A DNA stretch of 64,000 nt, from contig NC_083344.1 in the NCBI RefSeq assembly GCF_019175385.1, forward strand, positions 62,558,782-62,622,781. Direction: 5' to 3'. The translations under genes were made by a program, and so were the position numbers. The notes under the pieces are model-generated. The model was not told the origin of the DNA, did no database searches, and was given only the letters and a program-made list of their open reading frames with translations. Source of the DNA: Lycium barbarum (lineage: Eukaryota > Streptophyta > Magnoliopsida > Solanales > Solanaceae). Shown one piece after another: positions 24,190-34,523 of this stretch (its first letter is position 1; each line of letters starts with the position of its first letter).

Positions 24190-25495
24190 CATATACGCGG
24201 GGCAGAACGGTACCTGAAGTAGATGCTCCCCCTCTGCCTCTACCTATACCTGTTGAAGTCTGAGGAATCTGTGCTGTCGGGCGTACCGAAGAAGAACCCG
24301 CTGCTGAACCTGTGGGCTGAGTCCTGGCTCTATCTCTTATCGAGGGATAATCTCTCATCATATGGCCAACTTGACCGCAGGCATAGCAGGCGTCCGAACA
24401 TCGACGACACTGTCCGAAATGTAGTTTACCGCACTGGCTGCACCGCGGTACTGGGGGTCCCCTCTGACTAAAATCCCCTCTGGATTGAAAACCCGAGGCC
24501 CTCGAACTCTGGCCCTGTCCTGACCAGAAATAATGGTCAAACCTCCTATCTGGAAATCTGGAAGGCGCACTAGTCGCTCACTGGCCTGAATGCCTAGAAT
24601 ACGTCTGTCTCGGTCCTCCTCTATACTCACTGCTAGCTCCCATAGATCTAGCCCTCTTGCCTTGTCTCCTGTCAGTATCACGATCACTTCTTTGCGGTGG
24701 CTATCGTCCCTCTAAATTCTGAGCATGGGCTTGTAAACGGGAAATGTCCATCCCGTCCTGCAATGAGGCTGTCAAGCAATCTTTGAATAAATGTGGTCCC
24801 AGACCACTCACAAACCTGTGCACTCGATCCCCCATGTCGGCCACCATAGTTGGGGCATACCTGGCCAAAGAATTAAATTGCCAGCTATATTCCCGAGCAC
24901 TCATGCTTCCTTTCTTTAGATTCAATAACCTGTCCGCTCTAGCTCGGCGGACCTCGGGTGGCAAATAATGATGAATAAAAGCATCCACAAATTCTTGCCA
25001 AACCGGAGGAGGCGCGGTCTCTCCCCTTGATGCTACCCAATTGTTGTACCATAATACCGCCACATCGCGGAGTCTATAAGAAGCCAACTCCACGGATTCG
25101 GTCTCGGAGGCATGAATAATCTTTAAGGTCCTCAGCATTTCATCAATGAAGTTTTGTGGATCTTCATCCGGTTTCGGCCCAAAGAACTCCGGAGGATTTA
25201 AGGTCATAAAATCACGAGCTCTCGTGCTTGCTGAACGATCACTCGGGCCCGCATTCTGTCGTTGTACCTGGGCGGCAACCAATTAGGTTAATAAATGTAT
25301 GGCCTCAGCCACTTGTTGACCCGAAGCACCCGCTGGAGGAATCGGAGTCGAGGCTCCTTCTTGCTCTTCTACATTGGGCGGGGCCTTATTTTGTGATTCG
25401 CCCTCTTCTACATTCATCAGAGGCTCTCTTTCTACCCGTCTTTTTGTCATAGCTTTGCCCTTCTGGGCAGCTGTAGCTTTTCCCTTTGGCGGCAT
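24190..25495 (-). pseudogene. gag: gag of element C with three in-frame stops
   Basis: The start is at 25495 (MPPKGKATAAQKG), preceded by the family leader. The capsid has LNPPEFFGPKPDEDPQNFIDEM, APPPVWQEFVDAF and FNSLARYAPTMVADMGDRV. In-frame stops are at 25283-25285 (where B has Gln), 24701-24703 and 24578-24580. The last is at the same codon as a stop in B. The knuckle reads [14 protein letters not shown], so its final Cys is lost. The Gly/Arg-rich tail leads to protease in frame. Confidence 0.92.
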
Positions 25496-25697
25496 TCTGA
25501 AATCATAACACACTTTTAGAAGAATGGAATCTTATACGTGGCTCTATCGCACGATCTCATAGAAGAAATATGGTCATTTTCCTAAATGCCCTGTAGCCAC
25601 TTGTTTATTGATGTGGCGCGCAACACACCATAAACAAGACTCTACTAGACACGGCTCGTAGACACTTCCTAGGACTGAACCGCTCTGATACCACTTT
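25496..25697 (-). other. Leader and PBS of element C
   Basis: The primer binding site is 25682-25693, TGGTATCAGAGC in element sense. The inverted repeat ATCGTGCGAT is at 25546-25555. The leader is nearly the same as in B. Confidence 0.85.
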
Positions 25698-27991
25698 TGT
25701 CACGACCCAGCTAGGGGCCGCGACGGGTACCCGGGGCTAGCCACCGAGCACCACTCACTCTACCACTCATCTTACTCACTTAAGGCCCTTTTATCAACTT
25801 CATACACGAATTATAGGAAAAACATATTTTAGATAGAATATAAATGCTTTCTATATATTTGCCTCTCGGGCATCAAAATAATATATACATATAATAACAT
25901 CTTGTGAGACCATTTAACCCACACAACGTATCTACGAGCCTCTACTGACAGACTGTATATATATATATAGATGGAACAAGACTCCGTCGTGCCCAAAATA
26001 TGCATATATACCAAAAGGAGAATCACAAGCACCTCCGAATGATGGGTACTCCCAATCAGCTGACAACTACTATGGATCTGGATCAAGCTCACCTCCCTGT
26101 CTACCTGTGGGCATGAACACAACGTCCAAAGAAAACGGACGTCAGTACGAATATTGTACTGAGTATGAGAGGCATAAACAATGAAGGAAGACAATAATAA
26201 TATGAAACATCTGGATCTAAATGACAATCATAAGAGAAGTAATGCATGATGTCTTACTCATACTCATCATCATATCATATATGCATAATATGTAAGCTGC
26301 CCGTCCATATTGGAACGGTGTGATAATAAAAAACAATAGCCCGCGTCCAGGCCTCCCGCGTCCAGGGTACCATCTCATGCCGCCCACTAGTGGTGTCTGC
26401 CCATGCCAAATGGTCATGGTGTATCCGTATAGCTGCCCGCCTTAGCGGTGACTGCCGGCCAACTAGGCGCGGTGTAATATTATCATGACATGCTCATATT
26501 ATTATAGTACTTGCGTAGAGCTCAAGATCAACTATACTTTATCGGGGTGACGTAAGGTCGTGATCCCCCGATTTCATTATGGAGCAATTATTGACATTCT
26601 GCCTCACCTTGAAGGAATTAGCACATAAGGTGAGTGTAAGTAATCAATAACATCTGTATCATTATGGCATCATCGTATTATATCTCTTATCTTATATAGA
26701 CATTTATAGAAATAGGCTTTTTAGCTTTCTTCGGAATACATGAACTTATGAAGAGGAAAGGAATTTATGCTATAGGATTCATGCCATTAGAAGGAAAGGA
26801 CTAGCCTCACATACCTTGTCATTTAGCTAGGCTATCGTTCACTTGCTCTCCTTTAATGTCACGTCGCTACCTTCACGAGAGAATTCATACAGTCGTTAGT
26901 CGATCGATGAGAAGAACGCATTTCCTTTGTTTCTACTACTTTTCCCATGTTTCATTTCAACTACCAAACATTCACAACAATACTCACAATATCGTATCAA
27001 CAATCGTCATTTATCTACATTTGCCACATTCCACCGTTTTCCTCCAATTTATCCACATTTATGGTTATAGCTCGTTATCTCATTTTCTCATATATAATAC
27101 TCACTTCATGGTCTAAACATCATTTACAACGTATTCATGGTCATAGTATATCAACATTCATGATTCCATTTAACTATCATTCAATTGTGACACTATTCAC
27201 TCCTTCAAGACCCATTTTCCATGTCTTTCTACAATTCAAGCATCTTAGCTTTCCAATACCTTAAACAACGTGATAAAGTCATGAAACTTACCTTAGATGA
27301 TGGTTGAATAAGTCTTGAGTAGTAATGCCTTCTTTGCACAAAATCCCTACTTCACCTTTCTTGGGTTTTCTTGAGGTAGATGACTTTTACTTGCATTTCA
27401 TACACTTTGTTTCATGGATTTGATGTTGTTTATTTTGGTTTTCCTTTGATTCTCTTGAATTCTTATGGATGAAGTGTTTAGAGAATTTTCTAGAATGTTC
27501 TTGAGTTGTGGAGATGAGAAATGAAATAAAATGAGGTTAGGATCCCTTTTTAATACTCAAAATCTGATTTTTAATGAACAGCAGTCGGGGTGTATAGTGG
27601 TCGTAAGCCACAGTTTACGGGCCATATAACGTGGTCGTATTTAAGCAGACCAAAAACAGAAAGGTTGGCTGGAGATCATGGTAGTTTACGACTCAGTTTA
27701 CGGGCCGTATTTCGATTTACGGTCCGTATTCTGGGTCGTATTTTACCATTTCAACATTTAACAGAAAGTCAAAATTTTTGAAATGTTGAAGGACGATGGC
27801 ACTTTACGGTCCGTAAATCACTTTACGGGCCGTAAATCACTTTTCGACCACTGGGCTGAAATTAAATTCCGCAACTTTCTTATTTCCAAAAATTCATAAT
27901 TAGTCATTCCCTACTTTGTAAAACATCACACACTCATACCCTTCATTGGTCTATTTATTGTAGGCTCGCGGAAAATTTCCGAGGTGTAACA
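25698..27991 (-). repeat. 5' LTR of element C
   Basis: The segment is 2294 bp, from TGTCACGACCCAGCTAGGG to GAGGTGTAACA, and belongs to the same family as the B LTRs. It includes the palindrome cluster near 27605-27850. No partner LTR is present. It ends exactly at 27991, where a plus-strand protease frame starts, so CTTTA (27992-27996) is one half of its expected target duplication. Confidence 0.9.
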
Positions 27992-28152
27992 CTTTACCCA
28001 TGGCAAATACTAAGAGGAGGTTTGGTGTGATGTGCTCCCACTAGACAATTGTCACTTGTGTTTGGGAAATCCTTTGTTCCAAGAACACAAGGTTCCATAT
28101 GAGCAAAAATGGCACAAGTATGTGGTGGACATGGATGGCAGGTTTCTCTTTC
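27992..28152 (+). pseudogene. pol: Protease C-terminal fragment of element P
   Basis: The frame includes WCDVLPLDNCHLCLGNP, matching CDVVPMQACHLLLG at the same place in element H, and continues to VDMDGRFLFL at the S1 insertion. This is the end of the aspartic protease region, past the active site. A stop lies shortly upstream. When S1 is removed the frame continues into the spacer at 28984. Confidence 0.78.
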
Positions 28153-28983
28153 TGGTACGATTCTACCTAGGAAAATCTAAAAAAACAAAGAACAAGAAAA
28201 TCAAAATAACGGGTGGATGAAGAATAGAAATGGAAGAGGGTAGATGGATAGATACTTGACCCAAGAGCAAGAAATCTATGGACAAGAAAGGTTATATCAA
28301 ACCCTAACTCCTCCAATCGAATTTACAAACCCTAGAACCGAAGCAATTCGAATCAACAAATGAATCGACAAATGAGCAACATTGAATTCGATGGAAATAA
28401 GTGATTCACGTCACAACTAGGAAGCAACACTTGGTTAACCAACCAAACAATCTAATATTAATCTAAGACTATAAACTACAATCTCTCATAAGAGTTTTCT
28501 TCATTCAACATAATCTAAGGATGAAAATAACTAAGTCTAGTATTTATACTAAGACACTTAAGAGCTAGGCTAGTTATTACAAGAATGACATTAATGAGGC
28601 AAGGGCCTTGTTTGGCTAGTTGGATGCTAGCTTGAAATCCGAAAAGGCTCCTCTTGCACATATAGCCATCATCCAATTCTCAAACTTGCAATTGTGGCCA
28701 TTTGCATCTATGGCCCTACATTTGCACGTCTAGCCACATTTGCATTTTTATCCCTTTGCTACTCTAGCAACTTTGAGTGTTGGCCTTCTTTCTTGTAGTT
28801 TCTTCTTCCATTCCTCTCCAAGCCACTTTCCATACTTCATAGGCCTTCTTATGGGGCTTGTATGCCTCTTCATGGGTCTCCAATGCTCCTTTGGTCATCC
28901 TCCTAGCTTGAATGGATTGGAGTCTCATGTCGTGGTCTTCAATGTAAGCCTTCAAGTGAAGTGTGCCTAGTAGGGTCATATCT
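28153..28983 (-). repeat. Solo LTR S1 of the CRM-like family in element P
   Basis: The segment is 831 bp, from TGGTACGATTCTACCTAGG to AGTAGGGTCATATCT, on the minus strand. It is flanked by a perfect 5-bp duplication CTTTC (28148-28152 and 28984-28988). The LTR start in its own sense reads GATATGACCCTACTAGGCAC and contains a coding tail of about 70 codons (28764-28979, -) resembling the C-terminus of the H polyprotein. No internal sequence remains, so it arose by LTR-LTR recombination. It interrupts the P frame between protease and spacer. Confidence 0.9.
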
Positions 28984-30220
28984 CTTTCTACTCGTACTCC
29001 CTAAAGAAGACACAAGTGCAAATGAATGTATAAAAGTGATGTTGGGGTATGCACACCTCTTGAAGGAGCGCTTACTCAAGGGGCGACAAATGAAGGAAAA
29101 GCCATCCAACCCTTGTGAAGCGAAGGAGAAGATGGAAGTGCAGGGTTTTCCTAACCCTTCCAAAGAAGTACTTGGCACTTGTCCCAACTCCCATGAAATT
29201 GAGAGAGAAAAGATTAAGAGGAGTAAGGGAGTGAAAAGTGACAACTCTAGAGTGAAAAAAGGAGAGGTTGTGAGGAGTGATGTGAGGGAGTTTTCACAAC
29301 CCCATTCTAACCCTTGTAAATTTTCTTTCTTCTCTAGTTGTTCTAATAGTGGTGTAGGTATTCTTGGAAGAAAACTGACCGATGAACCTTAAACTTTGAA
29401 AGATCATGAGGTAGTTGAGAGTTTCCTGAAGGAGCAAATGGGCTCCCAAGTTGAGAACTACAGTAAAGAAGATACTTTGTGTGCACCTCAAGGTAAATAG
29501 CTAATATTAACACTCAAAATCTTGTGAATGAGCATGTTGACATGAGTGTGAGTGATAGCTTAGCCTTATGTGAGCTTCATGAATCTTTACCATGTGTTGA
29601 GCTTAGATATTCATTGAATGTTGACAATGTAGTTGATACGGGTGATTCGACACTAGTTGATCCTATTAATGACCATCTTGATTCTTCTTGTAAGATCAAT
29701 TTGTGTCCACCTAGTGTTGATCCCTATGATTTTCATATGGTTTGTTAGTTCACCCATTAATTGATCCTAGCGATGACCGAGTTGATTCTTCTTGCAAGAT
29801 CGATTTAAGTCCAAGTAGTGTGGATATTCATGATAATCGGTTTGTTTGCTATGATAGCCCACTAATTGAGGAACCTCGTGATGTGCTTAATGACCCTCAA
29901 TTTAGTGATGATGTTGATGTAACTGATCTTGTGGATAGTCAAGTAAATGAAAATGCGTTGAAAGGTAACATTTGTCTTTCGGACAATGAGATTGCATGCT
30001 TTGACTCTTCATTGTTCATTGATCCGTCTCTCTTTAAAGACAATGTCTTATTTGATGTTAACATGACTTGTGGAATTGATGTACCTAATGGGGTGTATGA
30101 TAATGTTGAGAATATAGCTACCCTTGGGGGCTACAAAGTGTTTTGTAACCCACTATGGGATGATGAGGAGCTTGGTCATGATGACAAGCATGGGGTGGGT
30201 GAAGTGGTTGACACCATCCC
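28984..30220 (+). pseudogene. Lys/Glu-rich and Asp-rich spacer frame of element P
   Basis: After S1 the P frame continues as LPKEDTSANEC, then a Lys/Glu-rich stretch (KERLLKGRQMKEKP, KIKRSKGVKSD) like the spacer between protease and RT in relatives. From about 29500 it becomes acidic. Two imperfect repeats of about 30 residues occur, each with DSSCKI(N/D)L and a SVD motif (around 29640-29748 and 29755-29860). A short deletion near 29746 shifts the frame between them. Stops also occur near 29391 and 29498. The frame stops at 30220, where LTR K begins. I know no function for the acidic repeat part. Confidence 0.55.
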
Positions 30221-31019
30221 TGTTACACCTCGTGGTTTTGTATATTGAAATTCGTCATGTGTTAGTGGTTGTAGCCTTGAATACGGGAGTTACCAAGGAA
30301 GGTTAAAAGAGATTAAACGAGTTTATCTTATAGTTATAAAGGGTTAGGTTCCTGATTAGTAAGTATTGGAAGGATTAATGGTTGAACAAATCGACGAGAA
30401 TATGTTTAAAAAAAAGACGGGTTTTACAGTCAGATACACAGACCGTATATTTGGCTGACTTCCATCGTAAATTGATTCCAGAAGGGGTAAGTTACTGGTT
30501 GGATTTTACAGACCGTATAAATTTTACGGTCCGTAAAAGTGGACCGTAAATCCGGGTCGACACCAAAAACCTTTTTTAGTTATACACCCGACCCTTATTC
30601 ATTTTTGCTTATTTCCAACATTTCCCAAGTCCATGAAAGTTCTAGAACCTTTTACTAAACATATTCAACCAAACCTAAGTAAAATCAAGGATTGAAAGGT
30701 GAAAATCAAGAGATCCAAGTGTTGGGAGACTCACTAGGGTTTGTATAGTCCAAGAATTCCTTTGGTGTTGAAGTGGAGGTTTCTCGCAAGGTAAATAAAT
30801 TGATCCAAAGCTTATCCTTATGTGATAAAAGGTTAGTTTTCATATCTATTTCATGTTATTGAGAATGTTAGATTGTTGAACAACTTGATTGAGATAAGAA
30901 AGTGAAAGAAGAAGTTCGAATGTGGATTTGATAATATTTTGAGTAGTAAATTAACTTGAGTTATCATTGTTAGAGTGTTTTGAGTATAATCTTGTAATAA
31001 AGGGTTAGTTGTTAATTAG
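30221..31019 (+). repeat. LTR fragment K (Tekay-like, 5' part)
   Basis: It begins TGTTACACCTCG, the canonical start of the B/C LTR family in sense orientation. It carries the TTTACGGTCCGTAAA palindromes near 30425-30560, then a block ending near a CTCGCAAGGTAAATAA sequence that parallels the B LTR. It breaks at 31019, where LTR L starts. No 3' half is found in the window. Confidence 0.65.
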
Positions 31020-31837
31020 TTATGTTACCCTACCTAGCTCAATGTCCTTCACTAGGAGCCAAGCAAAGGAGCTTCAAGACCTTCAAGATCTATTCATCAA
31101 GAAGGAAGCACTTGAGGAGCTAGAAGAGAAGATCTCAAGAGTCTACAACATTTGGAAGGTGGCTTGGGAAGATTTGAAGAAGACATCTCAAAGTGGCTAA
31201 AAGTGCAAGAGGTCTATTTTTCCACAACTATGGGCGTTTGATGCAAATCTCGACCAATAATGCAATTCAAGGTCAAGAGTACAATTGGAGGCCATATTTA
31301 CAAGTTCTTTAGTCATCTAGATGGTTGAAGACCCATGTTGGGGGTAATTTTGCAAAGAGCCACTTTTGGGCCTTTGTTGTAAAGCCCTAGACTAGAAATA
31401 GGAGACTTGTCTCATTTGCATTCCCTTAGCTTGAATATTGATGAAATTGAGTGTATTAGATTGTTAAGTAGTTTTTAGTTAATATAGATTGTTTGGCTTA
31501 ATTAACTAAGTGTGATTTCTTAGTTGTGCCTTGAATTACTTTCCATTGAATTTGCCTAGGATTGCTCATTTGTGGATTCAATTTGAGTCAATTCTTGAAA
31601 TTAAAATTGCTTAGGTTTTTTGGGATGTTGATTCCAATTGAAAGGGGTTGGGTTTCATATACCCAACTTTGTTCATAGAATCCATCTTAAGGGTCTAGTA
31701 TTTATCCATCTACCCTTCCCCTATTTCTATTCTTCATCCACCCTTTATTTGATTTTTCTCATTCTTTAGGTTTTCTAGAGTTTCCTAGGTTGGATCTTAT
31801 CATTTGGTATTAGAACATAGGCTAAGAGATTGTTCCT
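31020..31837 (+). mobile_element. Element L: CRM-like 5' LTR plus primer binding site
   Basis: The LTR (31020-31802, 783 bp) starts TTATGTTACCCTACC, decayed from TGATATGATCC, and ends GGATCTTATCA. Its first 180 bases encode SFTRSQAKELQDLQDLF, the tail motif of the CRM-like polyprotein. A primer site TGGTATTAGAAC (31805-31816) follows, two changes from the initiator-Met consensus. The leader is cut after 21 more bases by LTR M. Nothing else of L remains. Confidence 0.75.
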
Positions 31838-32090
31838 TGATATGATCCTACTTGGCACATTTCATCTCAAGACTTACATCCAAAGCCAAGTTATGGAACT
31901 TCAAGCTCTACAAGTGGCATGGATAATAAAGATGGCATTCAAGGCCTTTGGAGGCTCCTACAAGCCACACAAGATGGCTTATGATGTGTGGAAGGTGGCT
32001 TGGGAGTTGATTGAAGAAGAAACTACTAGAAAGGGGACTAAATACCTAAAGTGGCCAAACATGCAAATAGGGGAAATATATAGGGAAATG
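31838..32090 (+). repeat. LTR fragment M (CRM-like, 5' end only)
   Basis: It begins TGATATGATCCTACTTGGCAC, nearly the same as solo LTR S2 (39966). It encodes the same tail (LQALQ, SYKPHKMAYDVWKVAWEL). It is cut at 32090 by the truncated 5' LTR of element D. Confidence 0.8.
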
Positions 32091-34010
32091 AGCTAAGTCT
32101 CGGGGATGTTATATATATAGGGGAAATGCTGCGGAAATTTCGGTAGGCAATTATGTGATTAAGTATGGAATCCTAAAGGCTTGAATTGATAATTGGTAAA
32201 CTTGACCATTTGTAGATTCTGGACGAAATTGGAATCGAAGCCAATCGAGCGTAAGACGCAATCGAGGTATGTAAAGCCTTCCCCTTTATTCTTAGGCATG
32301 TTCTGAATATGACAGGCTCGGCCGCGAGCCTTAAGTACGACTCCGTTCCTCGGAATTCGAGATTAAAATCCGCTCCAATTCCTTCAGTAAGATTGAAACC
32401 ATTTCCTTGTAAAATGTCTTTAAAGTGAACTTCTGTATGAAACTTTCCTAAACGGAGTCGGAATACTTCCAAATAACTATGGATGACCTCATAAGGTCTA
32501 TTACCAGTAATTTACGTATGTCGCCTCGAGTTGGTCCGAGGTGGGCCCACGGAGCCCCGATACCTCTTGTATGACCTAAATTGCCTTATTCCTGTCCGTT
32601 TTTCAAAAGTAACATCTGGACTATTATTCTAATCATGATATGACTATTTTTATATAAATCCTACGAAATGGTTCTGATATCTGGAAATCTGATTTCGGCG
32701 ATAATCTGTCGTGCCTTCCCAAGTAGGATATAGGCGCGTATTATGAACACTATCCGAATACTCTGATTTGACTCGCCATATGGCCTACCTCAATTTGATT
32801 GGGTCTGTATAATGATCTGTATGTATATGGTTTCTCCTTAATCAGTTCGGGCATGTACTATGATTCCTTTCACCGGATCCCGGGCCGGTTTTTATCGTGC
32901 GGATGGGCCGCCGAGTCCCTTGTCGGGGGCCGGGTCCCATGTATGAATACCGAAGTATGATGTGTCCGGTTCCGGGGTACTGTGGTATATGTCGTTCCCG
33001 GTTACCGTGTATATGTTACGAAGTATGATGTGTCCGGTTTCCCGGCGTGTGATCTGTCCCCGGGGTTACCGTGGTTATGATATGATGTGTTATGTGACGG
33101 AGATGTTCGAAGATATGAAATCTTCTGAAATGTGATATGTTGTGGCGCCAAAGGCAGGAGTGGCGACCACGTTCTTGTGCCCTATTATGATTCTGTCTGT
33201 CTGATTGGATTCTGATTCTGTCTGTCCATATGGATTATGATTTTATCCGTCCGTCTGGACTATGATTCTGTCCGGTATCCTTCCGTCTGTCTGTCTGAAC
33301 TACGACTCTGTCTGGTATATCTCTGTCTGTTCGTTGGATTACGATTCCGTTTGCTATACTTCTGTGCTTCTGATTCAGACTATGATTATGTTTGTTATGT
33401 TTCCGCTTTACATACTCGGTACATTTTTCGTACTGACCCCCGGTTCTTCAGGGGCTGCGCTACATGCCCGCAGGTACAGACGCACTTGAAGATACGCCGC
33501 CAGTCTAGGGCTCAGATTCTTCTATTTTGAAGAGCTCCTTTGGTCCGGAGCGTGTACTTTCGGTATATATCTTCTGTCTTCTGTATATTCTGTATGTATG
33601 GCAATTCCGGGTACGGCGGGGCCCTGTCCCATCATATGACTCTGTATGTATGTTAGAGGCCTGTAGATATGTTTGTGGGTTAGGGTCTTTCTGTACGGAT
33701 GTGTGTATATGTTGTTTTTGGGGCGACCCCATTCGCCGCGGCGGCCGGTCCGCATATGTTTATATATTGCTTTGTTGGCCGGTGTGGCCTTTGTTGGTAT
33801 TTTCTGTGCGCAGGGTTATTTTGGATAGTATGTAAAACAAAGGAAACTCTGCCAAAATTTTTCTGGAAATTATCTAAATTTGAAATATGGCCTTGACGGC
33901 TTCTGCTTTACACTTGAATGCGTTTGATAACAGTTGAGATAGCGTTGGATAGATGTGTTTGGGTGCCCAGATCGGGTACTAGTCACAGCCTACGGGGTTG
34001 GGTCGTGACA
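32091..34010 (+). repeat. 5' LTR of element D, truncated
   Basis: It matches 37108-39052 almost base for base. It begins 18 bases upstream of the TATA-like TTATATATATAG (32109-32120) and ends GGGTCGTGACA. Missing are the TGTTACATCC start and the upstream U3. It contains a region of degenerate CTGTCTGT-rich repeats (33189-33410). The frames of up to about 100 codons here are repeated in the other LTR and carry no known domain. Confidence 0.92.
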
Positions 34011-34293
34011 GAAGTGGTATCAGAGCGGTTAGTCCTCGGTATGTCTACAGGCCGTGTCTAGTAGAGTCTTGTTTATCGGTGTGTTCTGCACCACATCTAT
34101 AAACAGGAGGCTACAGGGCATCTAGGATGTTACCCCTCTTTGAATCTTAGATCGTGCGATAAAGCTGTATGGTTAGGATGTTGCTTCCCTACGAATTGCT
34201 GTATCTACAGCGGGGCTCCAAAAGAGCATCAGTGTCAGTATTTGGGGAAAATGTTTCTGACCCTCTTCCTGCAGGTAATTGTAGATTGACAAG
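34011..34293 (+). other. PBS and leader of element D
   Basis: The primer binding site is TGGTATCAGAGC at 34015-34026, four bases from the LTR. The leader carries the inverted repeat ATCGTGCGAT at 34151-34160, as in B, C, Z and E. It leads to a gag-like start codon at 34294. Confidence 0.88.
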
Positions 34294-34417
34294 AATGAAG
34301 AGGACTGCTTCTGATGATGGGGGTGCTAAGAAGGCGGGACCCGCTACGAGAACTTGTCGAAAATTTACTAAGATCCCGATCTGCCCTAAATTATGTGACA
34401 AAGGTCGTGCGGGGCAG
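34294..34417 (+). pseudogene. gag: gag start remnant of element D
   Basis: A start at 34294 gives MKRTASDDGGAKKAGPA, basic and Lys-rich like the MPPKKATVAQKAK gag start of E. From about 34330 the DNA matches the non-coding 3' region of E (GCGGGACCCGCTACGA), so nearly all of gag and all of pol have been deleted at that junction. The frame continues by chance to 34435. A functional protein is unlikely. Confidence 0.5.
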
Positions 34418-34523
34418 TCGACGCAATTATATTAGCATTAACGCACCCAAGTGCTTGAAAGTTTCAAGGTTAAGCGTGCTAAGACCAGAGCAATTCTGGG
34501 ATGGGTGACCCCCTGGGAAGTAA
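34418..34523 (+). other. 5S rRNA-derived segment in element D
   Basis: About 105 bases resemble plant 5S rRNA: an AGCATTAACGCACC-like 5' part (5S has AGCACTAATGCACC), TTAAGCGTGCT at 34470-34480 (box A region), and GGATGGGTGACC then CCTGGGAAGT at 34499-34521 (box C region). The distance from TTAAG to GGATGGG is 29 bases, the spacing I recall for plant 5S. The middle (about 34447-34468) is diverged. The same segment lies in E on the other strand with the same flanks, so it belongs to the element family and is not a fresh capture. Whether it is transcribed by Pol III is unknown. Confidence 0.85.

Larger units (their letters stand above)
21926..27991 (-). mobile_element. Element C: Tekay chromovirus truncated at its 3' end
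   Basis: From right to left: 5' LTR (25698-27991), PBS, leader, gag, protease, RT, RNase H and the first part of integrase. The element stops abruptly at 21926 in the integrase zinc-binding region (KRDIAEFVA). The integrase core, chromodomain, PPT and 3' LTR are missing. It joins the plus-strand Q frame at this point without shared sequence, which suggests a deletion or end-joining event. On the right the LTR touches the P protease frame. Confidence 0.9.

Noticed and set aside
20711..28152. Q and P as one element interrupted only by C
   Set aside because: Gene order is wrong: the Q integrase comes before the P protease on the same strand. They must be separate copies or a rearrangement.
30221..30248. 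Last residues of the acidic P frame as part of its protein
   Set aside because: The bases from 30221 are the TGTTACACCTCG start of LTR K. The frame continues into it by chance.
33237..33530. 97-codon plus-strand frame, also at 38279-38572
   Set aside because: It appears twice only because it is in both D LTRs. It is encoded by the CTGTCTGT repeats and has no recognised domain or conserved start.
34418..34523. A functional 5S rRNA gene
   Set aside because: The middle of the molecule is diverged and the pairing regions are not kept, so it cannot make a normal ribosomal 5S RNA. It is listed as a 5S-derived segment instead.
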